Assembly: GCA_037179385.1 (NCBI GenBank)
Contig: CM074195.1
Span: 8,323,787-8,387,786 of the forward strand
Reading direction: 5' to 3'
Origin: Holothuria scabra
Taxonomy: Eukaryota > Echinodermata > Holothuroidea > Aspidochirotida > Holothuriidae
DNA length: 64,000 nt
A model generated the notes under the pieces. The model saw nothing but the letters and a program-made list of their open reading frames with translations. It did not search any database and was not told the DNA's origin. The translations under genes were made by a program, and so were the position numbers. This document shows, piece by piece, positions 28,101 through 40,100 of the stretch. Within the stretch, counting starts at the first letter, position 1. The number at the start of each line of letters is the position of its first letter.

Positions 28101-31100
28101 CCATGGAACAGGTAAGGAAGAAAATCTAAAGATTCAAGGTGATGGACCCCAGTAATGGCCGACCAAAATCAGACCATCACAATCTGTCCGGATTCGTCTC
28201 TAGCTTCTTGGAGAAGAGTCTCCTAGCACCCTAATGCAATTTCATGGTCCCCTACGCCAGGGGGATATTTTCTCTATGTGCAATTAATAAGTAGATACAC
28301 CCTGTTGAAGGTCCCAAAATCAGGGTTTTTTTAGTATCCAGGAAGTAACCCTAATGATTTTCAGTACTTTTCACTTAAGGAACAAAATTTTTTAGAAGCT
28401 AAAACCAGATGAAGAGTATTTCTTTTCTGAGCATATGAATGCTTTTATCACTATTAGCTGATACAGAGGTTCACACAATTTTGGGACTGATGCTAGGGAA
28501 TATTTGGAAGGGAGGGGCTTTAATCCCATTAATCCCCCCTAGACTCTGCCCTACAGTACGTGTGTTACATTCAAATCACACACACGGATATTCCTGACAC
28601 TTGGCTTTGGCTTCTACGGTTGCAGAGACAATGAAGTTTATTAGAAGTAGACTTTGTTTGTGCTTGCTGATGTTGTGTCTACTTGTTAATGAGGAAAACA
28701 GTTTGTCTGTCTTGGCTATTGTTTGCTGGAGAGATTGGAGTAAAGCTACCAACTTGCGAGACAGGGGGGCAGATATGAAGAGGTTCTAAAAATGGTTAAT
28801 ACCCCTTCTAATGAGATATTTATTAAAGCTGCGAACTTTTTAACTTTGTCATTTGGAGAGTAAAAAGAATCAAAGAACAGTAAAATAGGTTTAGATTTAG
28901 ATGAGATTTTACACCTCAGTTTCTACAAAATAATTGGCTCTAAGTTAAGTCAGACATGGTCTTTTTTCTAGTGGTGGCTCTAGTGGTGGCTCACATACTG
29001 AGCACCAAGCACAACTGCAGTAAACACTTAACAGACTTCCAATGTTAAGAATAGAGGTTAGGTTAGGTTAAAGGGAGTTGCACAGCCCAGTTTCTAACCA
29101 TCTGGTTTAGTTGAGAAGGCTAAGGCCCTTTTTCAAGATGTGACTGAGCAGCTTGTTTTCACTACTCCACTGCTTATGCTGAGCACCAAGCACAATGGCA
29201 GTGGGTTCCGTTTTGAAGTCTTCGGTATGAACACAGCCAGGAGTTGAACTCTTGACTTCCTGACCTGACAATTAATGGGACCAAACACTTACCTTTGCAA
29301 TGCGATCAGCATTTATAAGATGGCATAAGTCTTCTTCAAACTTTTCTACAGAAGGAGGAAAGCTGAGGGATATCTTGTCAAGAACTCCATGAATTGTTTT
29401 CAAAGGTTTAGGTTTACGAAAGTTATCTCCATCTAACCCCCAGAGATGCACAAAGGAAGAAGATAAAGATGAGAAGAAATGAAATATAAATAACAAAACA
29501 AATCTGTTAACACGATGAGGACTTTTGTTTATTACCTTCCACACCCAAGTGAGTAAATTTAAATACAGATTGCTTTTACTGAATTTCAAACATACTCCAG
29601 AAAATGAAACATGTTGCTAATTTATTGCTGGCTGATTTTGTCAGTATATTGCATGTTGTTGATGATTATTATACAATATGTTGTGTGTTTTAAAGTTACG
29701 CAATATTCCTGGTCTCCCAATATGGCAACGTCTCTTAAAAGTATTCTTTTCAATGTTTTTATATAATTATATTACAATACAGGCAAGGGTGAAAGGGCTT
29801 ATGGTGATAGGAGGTAGGTGGGAACTGAAATAGACTTATATCATAATACAGGCAAGCCAACACTGACATTAAATCTTAATGCATTATCACTCTTGCATTA
29901 AAAAATATTCCACGAAAGAGGACTTACCATCTGTTATAGTGACTCCTGGTACAACATTGTTTCCTGAGTAGAAGGCGTTCTCAGTCATAAGATGCGAAAT
30001 CTTCTCCATCAGGCGATGTGTCTTAATACTGTAGCATAGCTGACAGTCTGCTACCAGTGTCATTAACTCATGACCTAAATGAAACAACAAATACATGCTG
30101 TTATAGCTTAGAAAGAGTTTCAACATAGGCAGTAGTAATTGTTTAGAGGTAGATTAGGACTCTAGTGGAAAGAACCTGCTGGTCATAGACCTGAGTACTT
30201 GGTGAAGCTGCTAGGAACTGCGAAACTCTTAATGTCATAAATTTATATTCACAACCTCACTGCAAAAGTCACTGCTACTGTACTGACATGCTTCATAAAG
30301 TACATTTTATTCTTGTCTCCTGCTCATTTGGCCAAAAAGTATACAGTCTCCTTTTTTAAAAATTCAGATGTGTGACAGCCAAGTGTCAAAGGTTCTAAGG
30401 TTAGTAACGCTTCCATCATTAAAATACAGAAAGTTAGGGGCATTTACTGTATACCTGAGCACTAATTTACAAGACCATCCAGACACAATCTCAGTTTTTT
30501 GCTTCAGGAAGAGTATAGATAAGCTCAATGTGTATAATCAAAACACTCTCAGTACAATTCATGCTGTGTAATATCACCTTTGCTACTCTAAGAATTAAGC
30601 CAATTGAGAATTTCTGTTAACCCCTAAAAGAATTGTAGTTTGGGGTGAGAGGATTGACTCTTTAAGGCAACAGTTAAATCTCACAATTTTCTCCTTATTT
30701 CATCTCTTCAAAGTATCTTTCATAATATTTAAGCATATTCAAGATATATGAAGCAGTTACTCCTTGCAAATTTTACAATTGACGAGAAAAAATATTGTCA
30801 CATGATGCCCAGGAGGCAATCATGAAGTAGGACAGTCTAATATAATAATTCAATTTGGGGTGACTACGTTTCCCCTTTAGGTATGTGTACTGTAATTAGT
30901 TTATGTAAAATGCATACAATGTTGCCCCACTGGGAGAATTTCACTTTCTTCATTTAAAGATGTTTAAAACTGACAATTGAACAGCATCACAAGAGAATTT
31001 TCAACTGAAGTAAAATAAATTGACATAGAAGTTCACTTCCCTATTCACTGAAGAGAAAACAGCTGTTACAAAACCTACCAAAACTGCTCTTCTCTTATTA

Positions 31101-34100
31101 CTGTACCAAGCTTGAACAAAATTCAAACAGTACCTTCGATATCATCATCAAGATGAAGAAGAGCTCTGGGTGATCCGTGGTAAACATCCACACGTTTCAC
31201 CGGTGCTGGGGTTCCAGATGAGGTGTCTGCCATCTCACCTACCAAATTATACATGAGAGAAAATGTAATTTTAAAAATAAATAAAGTAATTGGGCTGGTT
31301 TTCCTTAGACAGTTTAAGATAAACCTTTCGATAACTTCTTTCAATCTTTTAGAGAGCAAAGTTGGAAAAACACTGGGCCAGAAAAAGGGAATAATTTGTG
31401 TTCAAAATTTGCATAGCAATTTTGCTGTACAGTATCCGAGCTCCTCTATCACAGAATCACTACAACCTCAAACATTTTATGTACAAAATCTGATACACCG
31501 TTTTGCATTCATAGCAATTTGTCCATTTTGTAGAAAAATTGTCTTGCAATACTGGATAAATCATTCTCTGCAGAATTACAGGCACTGATGATTTTCAGTA
31601 TCTGTCAAAGGTCAGCAGTGTAGGGCCAAAATAGCACCACAGAAGAATTTGTTGCATCATGTTTGCTACAGTATGGGAAGCTGTGGACAGCAGAAAAGAT
31701 TTCCACTGAGCAAGTTCACCTCATGTGAGCATTTACAGTAATTTTAAGAGTACAGTAACACATATTTCAAGTTCACTAAATTCTGTATTGTTGTTTTTTC
31801 TTTTTTTTTCATTTTTTTTGTTTGGGGGGGGGGGGTGGGGGCTGTATTGAATCTAAGGTGTTTCTATCTTACTTTGTTGAAATATTCTGAGAACAGACCA
31901 TCCACATGAAAGCTGATGAATTCTGCCATTTCTATCTTCAACAATACCAACAATTTCAGCCACGAGAATAATATTTGGTTCCCTTAAAGCTGAATGGAAG
32001 TAAACAGGCTGTAAAGAAGAAGAAAAACCAACCTTGTTATATATTTTTTATACTGTGATTTCGATTTTAACTTTTGTCAAGAAATTTCCAAGCATGAACA
32101 AATACTGTCAAGATAAATAAAAGGGGAAATCCAAGTTTGTAAATTACAAGTTTGCCAAGACTTTACCTCAGCTCCACAATCATACACTCAGTAATTTCAA
32201 ACAAACAAAAAAAGATCTGTAATAATCTTATGACGTTGTGATTGGTCATCATATGGATGAAGCTGACAAGTTTTGCATTTGCATGGAATTTTGTTTTTGT
32301 TACCCAAACAAAATTATAAAATTTGCATTCGACAGTCATTAACTCGGAATTAACATTTCTTCTCACTTGAAAGACCCCTCAATGCCTGTTGATCCTATTA
32401 AATACTCAGTTAAAACAGAAAAATGAAGCATAAACCCAAAAGGGTAATACTCGCTTTAAAACCTCTGATGGCCCCTTTAATGTAAACACAGAAAAAAAGT
32501 ATCATACAAAAAATAAAATGAAGAATAGCAGAAAAATTGTACACATGATGACAAGGTGTATGTATACTGCACTACTGTACAAAGAACTATATTCACATGC
32601 TGTAATTGCATTTCACAGTTTTCTATTAAAGACTGCCAGAGAAAGAGCCCTCCCCCCTTCCACCTAGCCTCCATCCCGAAAACAGAATTACCAGAAACAA
32701 AAGGCATCAGTTGTTAGTGTTGACTTTTGTTTTTCTCTTCCTCTCCCTTCAGGATACTAGGTGGGGTTTTTAGTGCTATAGTGAACAGCAGTGTCAGACA
32801 TTTAGCGAAATTAGTGCAAAGCTTTCAAGAGCAATCATAGTGAAGTTTATACCAACTACAGTGTATTGATTTAGCGATTTAGTGTATGAACTTTGAACTT
32901 TCTCATTCCAAATACTGAGTCAGCTCCCTGAACCTATTTTATCCTGCTATAGTGAATCAACCAAGGACTTAACAGGTAAGCTTTCTTTAGAGGCTTTTAA
33001 CATGGTAGCAGAGCCTGGTTGCTAAATCCCATCCTCCCTATACAGAGTCATGGCAAGTTACAAAACCCCACCAGTATTTAGTGAAGCGAAGCCGTACGCC
33101 AGATGGATCGAAGAGGTTAAAGCCTGGCAGGTAGTGACAGACTTAAAGAAAGAGAAACATGGCTTGGCCATAGCCTTAACCCTTCCTGAGGTGGGAGCCA
33201 AATCTATAAGGGATAAGGTCTTCAGTGAAGTGGATATAGAGGAACTTAAGAAAGATACAGGTGTTGAAACCCTCATAAAGTTTATGGACAATGTTTTCAA
33301 GAAGGACGAATTATCTGCTGCCTATGAGGCTTACACTAAATTTGATCGTTACAGAAGGAAAACAGAGACGACCATGGAGGAATATGTTGTGGAATTCGAG
33401 AAGCTGTATAACAAAACCAAAAGTATAAGATGGAGCTCCCTCAACCAGTCCTGGCCTTCAAACTTTTGGAGAGTGCTCAATTAGAGCATAAAGAAAGGCA
33501 ACTAGTACTTACAGCTGTGAATTACAAGGAACCAGACGGCATGTTTTCTCAAATGCAGATTTCTCTTAAGAAGTTCTTTGGAGAACAGTCGATGTCATCA
33601 ATGGAAACCAAAGATGGACTGGCCATCAAGGCTGAACCAACATTTATTGGTTCTGACGAAACTGCATTTGTCACTGGAAGAGGAGGTTTCAGAGGTAATG
33701 GTCGTGGAAGGTACAGTAATGCTCAGTATGATCGTGCTAAGAATTTTAACAGAGGTCGTGGCAACAGAGGAGGAAGGCAAAATTCTCAGAGTATAACCAA
33801 GCGACTGAATCCGCTTGGACCTGATGGTTACCCTTTGAAATGTAGCAGTTGTGAATCAATCCGACATCTTCTGAAAGACTGCCCAGATTCATATGAGAAC
33901 CTGCAAAGGAGTGTATTGCAAACACGTAGTAAAGAAGAGGAAGCTGTGTTGTTCACTGGGAACAAACAGTCAGAGACAGAAGTTTTATTGACAGAGGCTT
34001 TGGGTTCTGCTGTCTTGGATAGTGCGTGTAGCTCAACGGTTGCTGGAGAAGCCTGGATGGCTCATTATATTGATATGCTTGAAGAAGAAAAGAAGGCTCA

Positions 34101-37100
34101 TGTAATGAGGAGCAAAAGTGACACAGTTTTCAAGTTTGGGGGTGGAAAGCGCTTGAAGTCTAAGGAGAAAGTTACCATCCCATGTGATATTGCTGGTGTG
34201 AAATGCCAAGTGACTACTGATGTGGTGGAAAGTGATATTCCTCTGCTTTTGGGAAAGCCGGCAATGAAGAAGGCAAAAGTGAAACTTGACTTAGAAAATG
34301 ACTGCGCAACCATTTTCGGGAAGACAGTTGACCTTCAGTGTACCTCTTCTGGTCACTACTGCATCCCTATTGTTGAAACAACAATTCCTGTCAGTGACAC
34401 AGTAGAGGCCTTGGTGTCAGAAGAAGAGAGTTCTAAAGAAAAACGAAAGAGAATTGAGAAGCTGCACAAGCAATTTGCCCATCCAACTGCACAGAAGCTG
34501 AAATACCTGCTGAAAGATGCCAATATTTCTGATCAGGAAACAATGGATTTAGTGGAAGAAATTGTATCAAAGTGTGATGTTTGTAAGAGATACAAGAAAA
34601 CACCTCCAAGGCCTGTAGTTGGATTGCCTCTGGCTAGAGAATTCAATGAAGTTGTGTCCTTGGATCTCAAAGAATGGAAAAGTGGCGTATATTTTTTACA
34701 CATTATTGATGTTGCTACACGTTTTAGCATGGCTGGTGTTATCTACAGAAAAACCCCCAAGGTGATCATTGATACAGTGATGAAGTTGTGGATTGGCAGT
34801 GGTTTGGGAGCACCAAAAAATTTCTTTCTGATAATGGTGGAGAATTTTCCAATGAGGATTTCAGAGATATGGCTGAAAATCTTAACATTGAGGTATGGAA
34901 CACAGCGGCAGGAGTCCCTGGCAAAATGGTCTGTGTGAGAGAAACCATGCAGTTGTTGATAATTGTGTTCAGAAGATTTTGGAGGATTACCCCAACATGG
35001 ATATCCAGCTAGCTCTAGTGTGGGCAGTGAATGCCAAAATTCATTGCAGATGGTGTATGGATATAGCCCTTACCAGCTTGTGTTCGGTAGGAATCCAAAC
35101 CTGCCATCAGTGCTCTCTGACCAAGCTCCAGCCCTTCATGGAACCACAGTGAGTGAAATATTTGCTAAACATTTGAACGCCTTACATGCTAGTCGTAAAG
35201 CATTTGTTCAAGCTGAAGCATCAGAGAAGATAAGGAGAGCCCTCCGACACAAGATTAGAAGTTCTGATGATTTTTTCGAGCCTGGTGACAAGGTGTATTA
35301 CAAGCGTGATGAGAGTAACAAATGGAGAGGTCCAGGCAAAGTTCTTGGGCAAGATGGTAAAGTGGTTTTCGTCCGTCATGGTAGTGTGTATGTGAGAGTG
35401 CATCCCTGTCGACTGCTAAGAATTGATACAGAGTTTGATAAACCACCTTTGAGGACCCCAAACTTCAAATACTTGGGAAGAGGGGTCATGGTAGTTCCCA
35501 AACAAGTGGCAAGGCAGATGATGGCTTACCTGAACCACAGGAAGAGGAAGATGATTATAGTGATAATCCTCAGGCAGTGACTGATGACATAGAAGAAGGA
35601 GAATCCAGCCAAGATCATAACCAGTCTGACCAAAGAACAGAAATACGATCTGCCCAGGCATTGCCCTAAAGTGAAACAGAACATCACATACTTACCAACT
35701 GGTGGAAGCTCATGGATTGAATGCGAAGTTGTACAAAGGTCTGGAAAGGCCACTGGAAAATACCGTAATTGGTTTTATGTAAAGGAGAAAAGTGACTCAT
35801 CACTTAAAGAGCTGGATTTTGAAAATGATGTTCAAGATTGGAAGATTGTGGAAAACAATTCAAATGAAAGGGATGAATCTGGTACCAGTGAAGAGGCCAA
35901 TGCTGTCTTTATTCCCTTACACAGACATGATGAGCCAGAAGTTAGACTTGCCAAAGATGAAGAACTTGCCAATTGGAAGAAGTTTCAAGTATATGAAGAG
36001 ATGGTAGATTGTGGCCAGCAAGCTATATCTACCAGATGGGTGATAACAGAGAAGTCAGCTGATGGTAAGAGAACTGTCAAAGCCAGACTTGTGGCTCGTG
36101 GGTTTGAAGAACAGAATTGTGTTCAAGCTGACTCTCCTACAGTTTCTAAAGAGACAATGAAGGTTTTTTCTGGCTCTGGCATCTACTCTCTCCTGGAAAT
36201 GTCACTCCATAGATATTAAAGCTGCATTTTTTGCAAGGAAATGAGATCAACCGTGAGATGTTTCTGAGGCCACCTAAAGAGGCTGATGTTACTGGCAAAG
36301 TGTGGAAATTAAAAAAGTGTGTGTATGGTTTGAATGATGCCTCAAGAAATTGGTATTTCAGTGTCAGGGATGAACTCCTTAAACATGGATGCTCACGCTC
36401 AGAAGTAGACCTGGCATTATTTTTCTGGCACAATGAAGGGAAACTGAAAGGCATTTTCATTTTGCATGTTGATGATTTCCTGTGGGCTGGTACAGACAAC
36501 TTCCAAAGAATGGTGGTAGACAGGGTAAGATCAGCTTTCAAAATTGGGAAGGAGGCAGAAGGTGCTTTCAGATATATTGGACTTGAAATTGCTCAAGGAA
36601 AAGATGGCATCATGCTCACACAGGATAATTACGTAGATTCCCTTTCAGAGATCCCTGTTCCAGCAAAAGAGTGGCTCAAAAGGAGTTTTTACTCAAACAA
36701 AGTGAAGTAACAGAGTTGAGAGGAGCCATTGGTCAAGTGCAGTGGGCATCTAACCAAACAAGACCTGATGCCAGTTATGATGCCTTGGAGCTTAGTACTG
36801 CAACCAGAGAACCTAGAGTAAAAGATTTGATCCAAGCCAATAAGGTGATCAAGAAGTTAAAATCAAAAAGGAGTAACATCCTCTTTCCTAACCTGGGGAG
36901 ATAGAGCAGTTGAGTTTGACAGTATTTTGTGATGCCTCCTATGCAAATTTAACTGATGGAGTTTCCAGTGCTGGTGGTCACATTGTGTTTTTGACTGGTG
37001 AGGACAACAAATCTTGTCCCCTTACTTGGCGATCTGGAAAAATTCGAAGAGTGGTACGGAGTACTTTAGCGGCAGAAGCTCTCTCTATGGCTGATAGCCT

Positions 37101-40100
37101 TGACTCAGCTTATTGCCTTGGATATTTGCTGTCAGAAATGGTTTTCAACAAGCCTAAGGAAAATAGAGTGCCTATCAGAGTGTGTACTGATAACAAATCC
37201 CTATTTGAGAACATTCACTCTACCAAAGCAGTTAGTGAGAAGCGTCTTAGAGTGGAGATAGGAAGCATCAAGGAGATGCTCCATAAAGGAGAACTTTCTA
37301 GTGTCAAGTGGATTGAGAGTGGTGCCCAAATTTCAAATTGCCTGACAAAACGTGGGGCATCTTGTAAGGAACTAATGGACATCCTACAAGTGGGGAACTT
37401 ACAGAACTATGGTGTTTCCCATCAGTATCCTACCAGAAGTTAAGTTGTTTCCAGAAAAAGAAAAAAAGGGGAGATTTGTTAGTGTTGACTTTTGTTTTTC
37501 TCTTCCTCTCCCTTCAGGATACTAGGTGGGGTTTTTAGTGCTATAGTGAACAGCAGTGTCAGACATTTAGCGAAATTAGTGCAAAGCTTTCAAGAGCAAT
37601 CATAGTGAAGTTTATACCAACTACAGTGTATTGATTTAGCGATTTAGTGTATGAACTTTGAACTTTCTCATTCCAAATACTGAGTCAGCTCCCTGAACCT
37701 ATTTTATCCTGCTATAGTGAATCAACCAAGGACTTAACAGGTAAGCTTTCTTTAGAGGCTTTTAACATCAGTCACACATAAAAATTGTAGCTAGTTTTAT
37801 ACTACTGCATTTTTTTCACACTTACACAAATAGATCAAAAGCTTTTTTTCATTTTCAAATTTCATTCAAAATTATTATTCTGTACAAACAATGCTAGAAC
37901 TTCCAAGTGGTGCTGGTGCGCCAGTGACATGCAATTTAGATGTAGCAAGGGGTACCGTAAGTATATGTCAACAATGTGAATACATCAGACCAGCATGCCT
38001 TAGACTTAACAGTAGCCAAAAGAGTTAGTTTTTGCTAATAAAAAATCTAGCCAACGTTTTGGAACAAAGTGACCATCCATTAATTTAAATAAAGATTCTT
38101 ACCGTATTATACTGTAACAGTGTTTTCTTACTGCCTTTAGACTTTACAGTGCGTCTCGGACCAACCCATGTTTTCCCAAAGAACTGCTTATAGGTGACAT
38201 CAAAAAAACTTATTCTGATTTGATACTCTGTCTCTGCCTTCTTCTTCTTTTCCTGCAAAATTTAGTAAAATTATTTTATGAATTGAATGGCGCAAGCACT
38301 AACACTGTAGAGAAATTTGTACTCCTGATAAGCTAACAACTGTGAGCTCTACCAATGAACAAAAAAAGGCATTTTACAGTACTTAGGTATACTGCAGTGG
38401 CACCACCAGTCTTTTCATTCTAGGGGGAACTGGGGTGGCACAACAATTTTGCAGGGGGGCACTGGTAAACTCCACTCAAGGCACCTTAGGTGCCGTCGAG
38501 CGCCAAGCGTGAGGCTCAATGAGTGGGGTCCAGGGGCAAAGCCCCGGTGGGGGTCCAGGGGGCAAGGCCCCGGAGAGCTCCTGGGTTTTAGCGTGTTTGT
38601 GAGGTACTTATGTGGCTAATAAAGGATGCTTCTAGTGACTTAACACTGGTCTAAAAATTACCTCCAGGGTAACTTCCAGTAAAGACTTTTGGTAAAAAAA
38701 AGCCAGTGATTCAACTAATACTACCAAGAGTGGATCCAACTGCCATTTTCAAAAGAGAGGAGATGAACTATAGAGAAAAGCTGATTGGCAGTTCAATATG
38801 AGTTTCGTTGGGGGTCCAGGGGGCAAAGTCCCTGGAAGCTCCTGGGTTTTGAAGGGTTTGGAGGTATTAAGGTCATAATTTAAAGGTAATTCTACTGTCT
38901 TTACACTGGCCTAAAAATTACTTCCAGCGCAACTTCAAGTAAGATTTTACTGGTTAAAAAACTAGTGAAACTACTACCAAGCCAGGGGAACTGAACTAGA
39001 AAGAGAAAGAGAAAACAGTTGATGTGCAGTTAGATGTGATCCTCTTAAGGAAAAATGAAAGCCTAATCCTGCTTGAATGGTTACCTGAGCTGTGCGCCAC
39101 CTTCAATTGGAGTAGTCAGAAGTGTGCAGAAAATTTGGAAAAAACGCAACCCCTGATATAGCCGAAAAAGGCATTTCCCAGGTGCTTTTGCGATAATTTC
39201 AGTTGGATAGTATGGAATTTCTTGTCAAAAGAAGAATCAAATCTTTAAAAATTTTCATAGTCACATTCTAACTACAGATGACATATTTTTCTTTTTGAAA
39301 ATCTCAAATCTCAGCTAGGGGGCACACAATTTGTTAGGGGGGCACGTGCCCCCCTGGCCCCCCTTTGGTGAAGCCACTGGTAAACTGTACCAACAGTTCT
39401 TTCTAAGCTATACATTTGAAATATCACATTTAAAAAAATTTATGCTCTGGTCATATTGAATATAAACCACAGCAGACTACTGTGGAGTATTTTGACACTC
39501 TGTGATCCAATTATCACATTTGCAGTACTCTAGCAGTATGTACTGTATTCATGATTGTTGTCTCATGTACCCCAAGATCCATGCTTGAGGTACAGTAACA
39601 CCCTTTAACTAGCACTGGCAGTAACTTGGGAATGCAGGTTAATTTGGGGTCAGTGTTTCAATTTGATCCACCTCAAATTGCAAGATTCCACATGTGATTT
39701 TTAAAAAGGTGTTTTTTCAATCAAGCAAGGTCATAGAGGTTTATAGCACTGATGAGCCATGATCTTCTAACATTTTTGCAGTTATTAGTATATATGAAAT
39801 ATTTGACCTTGTTACTATGGTAACACTATACCTAATCAACCAAGCCCAGCCCATGGTACATGAAAACACTGACTGGAAAAAAGTGGTACCTCTTTTTCCC
39901 CTTTCTTATGGGGGGATGGGGTGGAGAGAGAGACCATCAATTAGAGAAGGGATAAACTATATTTAGAGGCCAAATCGTTTCACCCCAGACAGTTCTTATT
40001 CCCCTAACCTGCCTAAATAAGCCCATCCCACAACTGTCTAAAAACTTGCCTTTACTAGCACAGTAGGATTCCAGCCTAAAGAGGCACAGATGAAATGAAT

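Larger units (their letters stand above)
32712..37767 (+). mobile_element. Full-length Ty1/copia LTR retrotransposon with interrupted gag-pol
   Basis: 5,056-bp element bounded by TCAGT target duplications, oriented against NPHP4, in the intron between its coding exons 2 and 3. Order: 5' LTR, tRNA-Met primer site, gag with zinc knuckle, protease, integrase, reverse transcriptase, RNase H, polypurine tract, 3' LTR. Integrase before reverse transcriptase defines the copia superfamily. The Gag start ([20 protein letters not shown]) is of a kind I associate with marine-invertebrate copia lineages, a recollection only. The coding frame switches about ten times, near 33425, 34805, 34905, 35035, 35507, 35655, 36168, 36225, 36670 and 36893. 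Most breaks lie at short mononucleotide runs. As assembled, the copy is not autonomous. Confidence 0.95.

Noticed and set aside
33050..37443. Several separate genes on the plus strand
   Set aside because: The consecutive ORFs are pieces of one copia gag-pol frame split by small indels, bounded by LTRs and target duplications.
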